From: Corticium candelabrum
Lineage: Eukaryota; Porifera; Homoscleromorpha; Homosclerophorida; Plakinidae
Assembly (NCBI RefSeq): GCF_963422355.1
Contig: NC_085095.1
Location: 6,730,327-6,794,326, forward strand
DNA: 64,000 nucleotides
Direction of reading: 5' to 3'
Numbering within the stretch: the stretch's first letter is position 1; each line of letters opens with the position of its first letter. The position numbers were made by a program, and so were the translations under genes. Below are positions 38,201-49,546 of the stretch, one piece after another. A model generated the notes under the pieces. It did no database searches. It saw nothing but the letters and a program-made list of their open reading frames with translations, and was not told the DNA's origin.

Positions 38201-39660
38201 TAACGTTAATGTATGCTTGTAGTATGTTTTCATGTGTGTTCCTGAAATTCGTTACTTTGAGTGGCATGCATTCACATTGAGCTCAGTAAGTGCCATGTGC
38301 CTTTGACATTGGTGTGCAGGGTGACTGTTTCTGTTGGAATTTGTTTTTAGTCTCCCGAGGAAGACTATTTCAGTGTTCATATTCGACAAGTTGGAGATTG
38401 GACAAGTACCATTAGTATTGTCAATGTGTTAATTTAATGTTTTATCAAGTGGTTGCGTTTTAGCCGAACTGGCTAAACGCTGTGGAGTGGATAGCAAGAA
38501 TCCAGAGTTTCAGCAAAGCTATCACATGCCAAAGTGATTTACCTTTATGAATTGTCGTAACTAACTGTTGACAATCAATATTTGCTGTTAGGATTCTTAT
38601 TGATGGGCCATTTGGCACTCCTAGTGAGGTAGCTAAACTACGAATAGATTTCTGTTGAGTTTTTGTAGATTGGCTTGGTGTAATTGCAGTGTTAATTACT
38701 GCAGGATATCTTCAAGTATGAAGTTGGGGTAGCTGTTGGCGGAGGGATTGGTGTCACTCCATTTGCATCTGTGCTCAAGTCTGTTTGGTAAGTGGACTTT
38801 GGCTGCTCTGACCAAACTTGTATCCAGCATAACCCTCTTCAACAATCCTAAAGACACTAGTAAATAGATTACATGTTATAGGACATATATTAACCTAATT
38901 AGCTAACATGATCAATGCACCGCTTGACTCTTCTGCTCTGCATTTAGGTATCAATTGCAGCAGGCTGATACAGACATGAAACTTAAGAAAGTCTATTTCT
39001 ATTGGATCTGTCCTGACACTAAGTCCTTTGAATGGTTCCGGAGCTTGTTGCAACATTTGGAAGAACAGGTGGCACCTGTGGATGTACTGATGACTAATCT
39101 GTTTGATTAATATGTCTACTTAGATGTTCGAGAGGGGACATGATGGTTTCATTCAATATCACATTTATCTTACTCGTGGGTTTAGCACAGCAATGGTAGG
39201 GTATATACACACATACACTACGTTTCCGTAATTTCTTTCTTTTATGTTTTGTGTCCTGATTGTTTGACTGTTTGTATATCTACGTTTCTTCCTTGTTTTC
39301 TTTGTTTGTACACCAAGTACAACTTAACGCTTTCTACAGGTAAGAGATGTATATATGCATGAAGAAGCAGAAGGGGATGCCATAACAGGACTCCAACAGA
39401 AAACTCGCTACGGTCGCCCAAATTGGGATCAGATATTTCCAAACCTTGCCAGCAATCATCCGAAGTAAGGCATTGTCTGAGGTATTATTTCCACTTGTAA
39501 TTAAGTTAATTAATTTTACTGGATTCACAGTACTGATGTAGGAGTCTTTTTCTGTGGACCGCCTGTATTGTCTGCAAAACTTCACAGAAAATGCAACGAA
39601 TACACAAACGCAACCAGCAAGAATGGCACTCGCTTTTATTACAATAAGGAAAATTTCTGA
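35208..39660 (+). CDS. NOX2-like NADPH oxidase, copy C
   Basis: Nineteen exons: 35208-35252, 35309-35404, 35487-35597, 35659-35874, 36472-36499, 36568-36640, 36697-36777, 36838-37093, 37158-37250, 38061-38132, 38223-38285, 38351-38405, 38464-38533, 38592-38628, 38705-38787, 38948-39068, 39124-39195, 39340-39464, 39531-39660 (TGA); 1827 nt, 608 aa. It has the NOX2-type fold with heme pairs in [20 protein letters not shown] and WYTHHLF...HG. The third helix is encoded in one exon and is closer to human NOX2 than in copies A and B. The FAD motif is HAFTLSS, not HPFTLTS, and the nearby GQY is AQY. NADPH motifs [10 protein letters not shown] and [15 protein letters not shown] and the NKENF end are intact. 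The outer loop is longer ([17 protein letters not shown]...). Three introns of A/B are absent and one extra splits the FAD region. Confidence 0.95.
35990..36230 (+). mobile_element. Probable DNA-transposon remnant in NOX-C intron
   Basis: Repeated AAACGCCGCC motifs (near 36012, 36033, 36097) precede a short frame with [19 protein letters not shown]. The block lies in the NOX-C intron 35875-36471. Leaving it out gives a NOX protein that aligns with copies A and B, so it is not treated as an exon. The origin is guessed from the repeated motif. Confidence 0.35.
37251..38060. other. Long NOX-C intron, no exon seen
   Basis: 810 bp between FAD-region exons. A short open frame at 37502-37801 lacks any family signature and is AT-rich. 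Confidence 0.6.
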
Positions 39661-40506
39661 GTGTGTACAATGAAAGATGCATTGTTTTTTGATCCTGAAT
39701 TGAACACTGTGGTGAGTTTTAGCTGTCCCATAGTTCTGTCAGTCTGTTCTGCATTTTGGTAACTCACCTACTGCGTGTGTTTCATTGAATCTGCTGCAGT
39801 ATACCAATTTAATGACAATTTAACAACAATGTAGTGGATATAACCCTTTTGATTAATAGCTTGAACTGGTAATCTAGGAATCTCAGTCATAAATATCAGC
39901 TAGTAAAGTGTACAACTCAGCCGAACACTGTCTACTACTGTAGTAGTGTACAGTACAATTACTGTACAGCCAAGAGATCAACTCGATTTCCATATAAAGC
40001 AATTCAACTAGGTTTTCTATGCTAAGCTTGAATTGCAGATCCAATGTGAATTTTAGAAAATTTCATTGAATATTAAGTACGTATCATCATTCTCAGTTTG
40101 ACAACCAAACAATTTACTACAAACGAGCACACAACCAACATGTCTGTACAATCAAACAACTTCATGATGTGGCCCGCCCTCGATTGACAAGGACTTATAA
40201 TAATTAGTAGATCGTTGCTATGTAACGTATTGGTCAGATATGAACATAAAGATACTCAACATACGATACACAGTGTGAACAAGGAGTACAGAGTATGTAA
40301 TACACTTGATGATCATGACCTTCAACTATAATTGGCTGTTAGTATTAGTTTGGAAACCGGTTTGTGCGATGACCTTTATTCTATGAACAGAACCAATGGG
40401 ATCATCACAGTGTAATTACTGACTACTTGCCACAAAGAGGTTGCTTAAGTCTATATGTCTAACTTATTGCATTTACCGTTTTTGTCCTGGAAGTGTGATT
40501 TCCTTG
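39661..40506. other. Convergent intergenic region, NOX-C / helicase
   Basis: 3' UTRs of both genes presumably lie here. No other gene or repeat was recognised. Confidence 0.6.
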
Positions 40507-41889
40507 CTATGCTACTCCTGAATTGCAATCCCACTTGATTTCCTCACCAGTTACACCAAGTCTTTGATAGAACCTCAACTGCCTTACGAGATCCTTATGT
40601 TTATTGCTAATTACAGTTGTTGCGTTCCCTTTAAGACCTTGTCTTCCAACACGACCACACATGTGAAGGTATTCGTCCACCGTGCGTGGGACATCCATCA
40701 GGTAAGCTTGAGTTAACCAATGAAAGTCAAGGCCACGGACGGTCTCCTCGTTAGCAACGACTATTTCAATCTCTCCACTCTTGAAATCCTCAATAAACGT
40801 TTGGAAATCAGCCGAGTCTGGATGAGCTGCCTTCCTCCATAAAGCAACAGCTCGGATACCGAGCCGTTGAAGATCAGAAACAAACTGATCAACAGAAGAC
40901 CCTCGATGAACAAAGACCAGAGCAGACTTACAACCAGATGTCTCAAACAAGTTGTACAACGTGTTGATTCTACCGTGTTCCGAGTTTTCCACACTAAAAC
41001 TGTACTGATGAGAGATACAGCTAGGAACTATATTTCGATCTAAAGATGAAATGATGTGCAATTTTTCAAACCCAATCTGCCGAAGTTCGTCTACTAGACC
41101 ACGGCTGATTGTCGCTGTTGCAGAGACAAAGTGCAGTTTATGAGCTTGACTAACTCGTCGAATAAGTTGTGCAACCTCAGTCCCAGGTCTTGGATGCCAT
41201 TGACGCGATTGCTTTTTCCTCCATCCAGCACGTTGTTTAAGCGGACTAACCACTTTATCAACTTCATCAATAATAATCCGTTTGGTATTAACAAACAGGT
41301 CACTGTGTCGATCTATCACAGACATTAGTCTTTTCGGTGTACCAATCACAATGCCTGGTGTACCAGAAAGCAAAGTTTTATATTGTTCATGTTCATCTAC
41401 TCCACTGACAAGAGCTACAGCAGCAGGAACAGACGTCGTATCCCTTGAGAGCAGTTTTGCTTCTCTCAGCAGTTGTGACGCCAGCTCTCTGGTTGGTACA
41501 ATGATGACCGTAGAAAGTGGCTGCTTAGAGTCATCTTGAAGTGCTGGCAGAAGAAAAGCTAGTGTTTTCCCACTGCCTGTTTCAGAATGAATAATAGCAT
41601 TCTTTTGTTTAGACACAACAGGAAGAGCAAGTTGTTGAATTTGAGTTGCTTGAACGATACCACGCTCACACAATTTCGTCACAAACTCTCTATGTACACC
41701 CAAGCTCTTGAAGCCAACTCCACTGCTCTCTCTTCCTTTCACAAAACTCTCTCTTTCTGCGCGATTGGTGGACAGATTATTACCAATCAATTTTGACCAA
41801 CTGCAATTCCAAGTTATGCATGCAGTTGCAGTCTCAATCTGGTTTCTCCATCTTCCGGTAGCAATTCGAGACAGAGATACTCGAAACAT
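40507..41889 (-). CDS. DDX28: DEAD-box-type RNA helicase, DDX28-like, intronless
   Basis: One uninterrupted frame of 460 aa. Helicase motifs in order: Q motif region ATQIQQLALP; I HSETGSGKT; Ia PTREL; Ib TPKR; II DEVD (Asp-Glu-Val-Asp instead of DEAD); III SAT; V NEETVRGLDF; VI HMCGRVGRQG. The N-terminal 40 residues are basic and lack acids (MFRVSLSRIATGRW), fitting a mitochondrial targeting signal. Human DDX28 is also encoded by a single exon and acts in mitochondrial ribosome assembly; the match rests on gene structure, size and overall layout. Another DEAD-box subfamily is possible. A retrogene origin could explain the missing introns. Its start lies 97 bp from the divergent OSTM1 start. 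Confidence 0.85.
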   Translation of the reverse strand: MFRVSLSRIATGRWRNQIETATACITWNCSWSKLIGNNLSTNRAERESFVKGRESSGVGFKSLGVHREFVTKLCERGIVQATQIQQLALPVVSKQKNAIIHSETGSGKTLAFLLPALQDDSKQPLSTVIIVPTRELASQLLREAKLLSRDTTSVPAAVALVSGVDEHEQYKTLLSGTPGIVIGTPKRLMSVIDRHSDLFVNTKRIIIDEVDKVVSPLKQRAGWRKKQSRQWHPRPGTEVAQLIRRVSQAHKLHFVSATATISRGLVDELRQIGFEKLHIISSLDRNIVPSCISHQYSFSVENSEHGRINTLYNLFETSGCKSALVFVHRGSSVDQFVSDLQRLGIRAVALWRKAAHPDSADFQTFIEDFKSGEIEIVVANEETVRGLDFHWLTQAYLMDVPRTVDEYLHMCGRVGRQGLKGNATTVISNKHKDLVRQLRFYQRLGVTGEEIKWDCNSGVA

Positions 41890-41986
41890 ATAGGATCAAA
41901 CTGTGGCGATCATTCGAATTCAAGCCGTGACTTGTGTTGATGTATCGTGATTATACGGGACACTACGTAGCAAATGTGTTCACAAC
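41890..41986. promoter_or_regulatory. Shared divergent promoter, helicase / OSTM1
   Basis: 97 bp between opposing ATGs (41889 minus, 41987 plus). No TATA box. Inferred from geometry. Confidence 0.55.
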
Positions 41987-42474
41987 ATGGTTTTAGCAGT
42001 CGGACTAACGTGTAAGTTTTTCAGGTAGGAGATTGATATAGAATTGGTGTTGCCCTGATTTTTGTGTGTGCCAGTTTTAGTGATCTTGGGTGCTAGCACG
42101 CTAGAGCTAGAGCTCAACGGTGACGACGTTAGTTCAAGATGCCAACATATCAACGTCACTCTAGATCATGTAGGAAATAAGTCTAAACTCTGTCCAGATC
42201 GTGAAAGAATATTGCCAAATGAATGTGACGTAAGTCGTTGTGTGATATTGTCTGTACTGTACGCTATCGTTTATTACTGCATCTATATCTATCTGTTTGT
42301 CACTAGTCTAGATTCATTTCTCTAATTAAGACAGAATTTTAGCGATGTACTACAACGCCGTTCAAACATATTGATATACTTCTACTTTGTCTGTCTGTCA
42401 GTCAGTCAAATACGTACATCTAAAATATGATCGCTATATAATACAGACTAAATGAAATAGCTATAGTGACAAAC

Positions 42475-42514
<40 letters not shown>

Positions 42515-45500
42515 AAATCTTTATATTTTATACATATGAACTATTACAAGATATAGATATGAAAGTCCGTTATATATCAATTAGACCCACATGGGTCTCT
42601 AAAAATTATCAACTTAGGTTGCATGCATTTGTACACTATATATGTCACTAATGTCATTTTCTTTGCTTCGTGAGCGGTTTGTCTTCTGGATGAGAACCTT
42701 TGCGTTGCACCTTTTGGAGAGCTACAGCAAATCTTCTTCTCCAGTAGCACTTGAAATCTTGGACACTGTTACTGAGGTCGATGTTTTTACTTAGTTGAGA
42801 TAATTGAGACAGGAATGATTGTGCTTGTCTCCCCCAACAACCGAAGTGTTCCATAACTAGAGGCACGAAGTTGAGGCATAATCCACCCGGCAGGACCTTC
42901 GACTGGTATTTCTCGACTTTCCTCTCTTTCCTTCTTACCGCTGCTGCCCCGTCTTCTCAGGCTGCTCTTGACAAGATATCGGCACACCATGGCCAAAGAC
43001 ACATCTAGTTCGACGTCTGTTCTGGTTACTGGATCCATGATCGCTGTGTCAGGTCGATCCTCGCAATCACAGTACCTTTCTCTGGGCTCTTTCTTGTAGT
43101 TTATGTGTAACTGGCTCAAACATTCGGACCAAACACCTACAATGGTATTATGGGTCCAGACAGGACCTCCTCCGGTCTTACACGTCATGAGATGGTATCC
43201 CTCAGAATCCAGGTCTTTTCCGCAATCACATCTTGTAATCCATTTTGAGGAGTCACCGGCAATCCCAGTCTAAAAAAGGTTGCCAACTGAAATTCTTTTG
43301 GTTTTAGTGCAAACCGTTGTGAGTTCGGGATGGCATTTAGCCATGCTCCTGCCCCTCTTCCTTGAATTGACCTCAAACGCGATACTTCTTTTGGACAAGT
43401 AGCTGAGTCAATCCTTTCACTGACTTCAGACCTGAGCAGACTGTCTGTTAGCTTTCGCTGTAATTTTATTTCAGTTGTCAAACTGGATAGGTGGTAGTTG
43501 GGATGGATGGCTTGATGTAGTGAATGACTAATGGTGTTGTCTTCCTTGTTGGAAATCAGGCGGTTGACTACAAGACTGGTATCTGGAAAGCGCTGTGGCA
43601 ACTGTGACAGAGAATGAGCCCAAGATGATACAAAGGCAAACGCTGATGTGGATGAGAGCGAAGTCATACCAAATCCTCCATATCTGATAGCTAGGCCACA
43701 CTACTTGCTGCCACTGGCCTTTACTAAGAGTCTTGCAACTCAATAGACTGCAGAATGTTCTTTTAGTCTGTTTGTCATGTATGGCAGCTGCTGTATGTAA
43801 CATTTCTGGTGGTATCACTCGCCCTAGATGATTCATCCGGCTCACATGGCAGTATCTTAGTAACAAAATTGAACTTTGGACATCATTTAAGTCAAGTAGC
43901 TTGTTGCAGAGGATGTCGCCCTTCTCAGCATTTGAACAGCAAGCTTCTGTGACAAGCTTGCTGGACCCAAGCGGTATTCCAAGCACATTTACTCCTTTTG
44001 ATGCGACTGGTACTGTGGTTGATGACACTATGGCTCCATGTACAACTGCTGTTGGGCTATAGATTTTACACTTGTTATTGGCCACTTCCAAACTGATTTC
44101 CATAAACGTAGTCTTCATTTCTTCGAATGCTGGAAGCACACTCACCGAGTTACCCAAAAGAAAAACGTCGTCAAGATATGCCAAAACTCTGATGTTAGGG
44201 TAATGCTCTTGTAGCTCTATCTGTCTGTCTGTCTGTCTCAATACATATATTTTCCATTTAAAGGAGCACTTCATCGATTGACGCACTCGCATTAGCTAAT
44301 TGTTTCTGGTCTTTTTTCAAGTTGGGAAGTTTGACGCTATCTCAGAGCAAACTTGATATCTGAGCATTATGATAACACAAAAAACAAATCGTACGAGACG
44401 TTTTCTTTGAATAACGTTCATTATGTGTAGGTTTCGTTTTACCTCTTCATGTAAACTTTGATATTTGCGTAGGCGAAAGTAAAGTGTGCTTTTGCATCAC
44501 TGACTCACCTTCAATCAACAGCAAAAAGCACACATACGGCAATGGTTCGGCTGTAGAATGAAGGCACTTTGTGTCACGTGATTATGTGCGGTGATGCATG
44601 TTTCTGTGTGTTTTTCGCATCACTCGAGCTCTTTTGTACTGTAGTATGGAGTTGCCTGAAGCGTCTAGACCCGTCTCTTGTGTGCTCTAGTAGTTGGCCT
44701 CAGAAAGCAAGACCAAAACAATGCACCGCGTAACACAGCAGGTGTTCGGTCTGCAGCCCAAGGCCTTAACGTACGTTAACGTCTACTGCGCGTGCGTCAA
44801 TCGGTGAAGTGCTTCTTTAAATCAAACGTTTACATCATGAGCAACCTACTAACACAACATGACCATTACGGTCCTGAAGCATACAAAATTACACTGAGCA
44901 AACTTCATTTCGACGTTCATAATCTTGCTATGCTAATGAGTTTATCTGAGACGACTTCTGCATTGCAACGCTGTAGAGTCACTGAAATAATTGATTGCCA
45001 CTTGGTCTTGAAGTCTGTCTCATTTTGTCTTTCTTCTTCATCCTTTGCACTTTTTGCCAGCTTGTTCAACTATCCAACTGCTTGTTTGCTCAATGGCCAA
45101 AATGTTTGAAAACAATAGGAATGACCAATGGGCAGGACCCTCCTGGCAGTAGCTCAGAATTATACTTTGCCTCTTTCTTCTTCTCTCATTTCATTGCTGC
45201 TACTCCTTGTTCTGTGGAGGTTGCCTTCACTGAGTCCAAAACACTATGGATGAGCCAACGACACATCTAATTCAATGTCGGCACCTCAATCTGGGTCAAA
45301 AACGAAGATGTCTGACCTCTTGTCACTGTTGACATATTGGCACTGTGGCTCTAGTTTGTGTGGCAAGTTGAGTTGAGAAAAGCAGTTAGACCATGCTGAC
45401 ACAATTGAGTTGTGAGTGTGCACTGGACCACCACCAGTCTTACAAGTGATTAGATGGTATCCTTGGATGTCCAGTTTTTTGCCACAATCACAACAACTGC

Positions 45501-47647
45501 TTGATGCAGGAATGTCACATCCCAACCTCATCATAGTTGCCAAATGAAAATTGTGTGGTGAAAGTGCAACAATTTTAAGTGATGAGGATGGAATTGCTGA
45601 CACCCAAGCTCCTTTACCTGACAATGAATGCAAATGAGCTTTGTCTCTGATTGTATTGGAGTTGTTCAAGAAGTAGTCAACGTTAGCCTTGAGCTGTTGT
45701 TGAGTAAGCCTTTGCTGTAATTTTATATTATCATTGATCAAGTCTGACAGTGACTGCCCCTCCGGCACTGTTTCATGAAGATCATGGCTTATAGATACCA
45801 TAGAATCAGGATCCAAAAGCAGGTTGTTTACAGATTCTTCAAGATCATGAAAACGCTCTGTGAGAGCACAGAGAGTGTGCCCAGCTAGAGACAAATGCTA
45901 AGGGCAAAATTCTGGCTGATGGTGCTAGACCAAAACCTCCACAAGGGATTGGTAAGGTAACTTAATACCATTTCAAATTTGAAATTTGCTACACTTCCAA
46001 TAATATTTTGGTAACTTGTTCTTGTCGAGAAATCATGAACTTTCACAAGCCTGTTGGAGCAACTAGGGTGGAACTGTATGGGCCAGGTTATTCAGCCTTG
46101 GAACGTGACAATGTCTCAACAACAACATTGCAGTCTGAGGGTCTTCAAGGCCCGGAAGTTGCTCACAAAGAGAACTTACAGAATCTGCAAACTGGTAGCA
46201 AGACTTCTTAGCAAAAGACCCTTCTCCAATTGGTGTTCCCAGTATGACAGTACCTTGTTGTACAACAGGAATTGTGTTTGAGGCTGGAATAGCTTGAAAA
46301 ACCAACAGAGAGGGGCAGTAGATTTTACACTTGTTTTCAGCAACTTTTAATCCGATATTGGCGAGAGAAGAGAAGAGGTCAAAGAGAGCTGCTAGACCTT
46401 CTTGCTTGTGCCCAGAAGAAATACACCATCTAGATAGGCCAAGACAGTGATTTCCTGGTGTGGCTTTGGAGGGAAGACAAGTGTGGATGAATCACCATAG
46501 AGAAGAGTGCTGGACCTAAGGGATCTCCTTGATGAACACCTTGTGAATTGATGACGACAGACTCTTTACCATACAAATATATTAGAGGACTCACTCCACT
46601 GTACATTTGAGTTGCATGGTTGTATATATCTGGAAATGAGCCATGAACTTGGTAGAGCATATGCCCTCGCTCTACTGAATTGAAGGCATTTGAAGGTCAG
46701 ACTTGACAACAACCCAGTCATCGTTTGTCTGTCTGTCATATATTCCAACATCAGAGTATCATACATTGCTGTTAAATCACAAAATCTACGAGTTCACAAC
46801 TAATAAGTAAGCTAAAAACAAGATCTAAACCTGAGGAAAACACAACCATTATTGAAATCTTAATCAAAAACTAAAGTCCTATAGTAAATGGCTGGAGAAC
46901 TGGTTGCTGAATGGTTTAGCACGCACGCATGTTTTCAGCCTCAGCAGTGACAGTTATTTATGATAATCTTCGCATTAAACTTCTGTAGCTGTACCAAAAA
47001 ATCTTTTTCATCAAAATTTAATGAACTCACAATGTTGGGTCTGCCAACTTTGTCTACTGATTGTTTGGCTAGGTGTTGAAGAAAATTTCTGGTGTCCTCT
47101 CCCCATCTACCAAAATGCTTCATAACTAAAATGGAATCATTTTTATAGACTTTTCTCCTTGCAGCTTCTCATTGTTATATTTAGCATGTTTTCTCTCTTC
47201 TCACTATTTGGATGCTGCTCTGTCAACACTGACCAATGTCAGAAAATTTCTGAGCTCCATGAATGAGCTAGGGCAATGTCTAAATCAATAACTGACCCTG
47301 TTTTGTACTTCTGTCTGTCTGTCTGTCTGTCTGTAAGTCCAGTAATTTTAAAGCATATTTTCAGAGTTTGACTAGTTTTAGTATAATCTCAAGTTGTGTA
47401 CTAGTGTATGATTTATGAAAATAAACAATCTGTCTCTATGTCTATGTGTCTGTCTATGTGTCTGTCTGTCTGTCTTTTCATTTTGACATTCAAAGTCAAG
47501 TCCATTAGTTAATGACTTTGTTGTTTGCAAGGACTGATGTATATTTAAAAATCCTAGCATATGTACAAGTAGAATCTGTATGAGAATAAATTATCTGTCT
47601 GTCTGTCTGTCCGTCTGTCTGTCTCATTAAGATGTTGTCATAAATTG

Positions 47648-47697
<50 letters not shown>

Positions 47698-49510
47698 GAA
47701 TAAGCTAAAGGAAAAATCTAGTGACCCAGGAGGGTCATACACTACAAACTAATGTCTTGCAAATGATTCTAGTCTTTCTATTTTACGTTTAATTACACTA
47801 GCATTGCAATGCTGTAGTGTAATAGAGAAATAGCGTCTCCAATATCTCTTGAATTGGCTACAGTTGTTCCTTACATTATCGTCTGTGGAGAGTTGAGATA
47901 GATGATGAAGATATTGCTCTGCCTTCTGTCCCCAGTGCCCAAAGTGTTCCACAACTAATGGAAGACAGTTTGACTGGTTCCCCACACATCAAGATTGGCA
48001 CTGTATTTTTGGCCTTGGAACGTTCTTGTTTTGAAGCTGCGATACCATCCTCTCGAGCTGCTTGAGATAAGACATCTCCATTCCATGGATGATAGCCATC
48101 ATTATCCATTGGCTTTCGACGCTCACAGACTGTGATATGGCTGGCTGGCATTGGACATCCTAATCGAATACGAGTCGCTAAACAAAAGGAACTATGATTC
48201 AGTGCAAAATTTTGTAGAAATTGGAATGCACTTAAGCCATGCATCCACTCCTTTTTTCTTGCAATGACCTAAATCTTGCAGGAGCATGGAGAGACTGAGG
48301 TCATTCCTTTATTGACAGCATTATTTCTCTGATTTGACTGTCTGTCTGTCTGTCTGTCTGTTGTGAAATGTTCAGTGGGATCGTATGTTGCTATATCGGG
48401 TTGATTATCCGAGTTGATATATCTGTTTCTAGGCTCAACCTGATGAGGAATGTTTAATTCATCTAATCATTTAGCCCAAGTCAAGACGATTGTATTATGT
48501 TGCCACACTGGGCCTTGCCAAAACTTGCAGGTTAATAGATGGTAACCATGTTCATCAAGACCTGAGCTACAGTCACACTTGGTAACAATTTGAGAAAAAG
48601 GTAAAGGAATGCCAAGTCTCAAGAATGCTGCCAATCGAAATTTTGAAGATTTAATAACAAATTTGGTGCTGAAGGGATAGCTTGAAGCCATGAACCATCT
48701 CCATGTCCCTGACATGACCTTATTCTTGCAGCATGTTTGACAGAAGATGTGTGCATAATACATGTTGCAGCATTCTCTTCAGCGATATCAGAGCTTAGGT
48801 GATTTTGAAGTTTTACTGGATTTGCCATGAGTTCAGACAAAGTTTGAGGTGTGAATGCCTCTCTATCTGATTCTGCAGTGGCAGGAAGGCTTGCAACTGC
48901 CTCACAAAGATGCTGATAGAAAGGAGGTGGACTAGTATAGTTGATTAGATTGTCGCATAGATCTGCTCTAGATGGAAATCTTTGAGGAATTTTGCATAGT
49001 GAATTACACCATGATCCCACAAATATTCTACAACAGACTTGGATATTTCAATGGCTCACCCACATTCTTGTGAGACCCTAAAATCAGCTGCCAAAGATCA
49101 GGCTATGCGGCAGAGATGCGAGAACAAAGAAAGATAGCAAAATATGGTCAACAACAATCCATATCAGAGTCCACCACACCATGTATCCCATTGGTTTTCA
49201 AGCACTTTGGCTTTTGGGGCCCTATGGCTGAAGAATATTTAAATAAGATCTCCAAGAAGTCGAAAGATGAACATGGAAGGAACAATGAAACAGACTTTAG
49301 AGACAGATGGAGGAAGCAACTGTCTGTAGTTGTACAGTCTTGCAACTCTTGAGTGATTTTTAAGAAGTTGTCAAAGTTGTCTAAGTGCAACATTGATGAC
49401 TTTACATATGATAGAGACATTCAACATTTTGTCCATTGACTGTTATTGTTTTTGCGTAAAGTTAGCACTTGTTATCGGTAGAGTAAGCGTTCAAATAGAA
49501 CAATCTGTCA

Positions 49511-49546
<36 letters not shown>

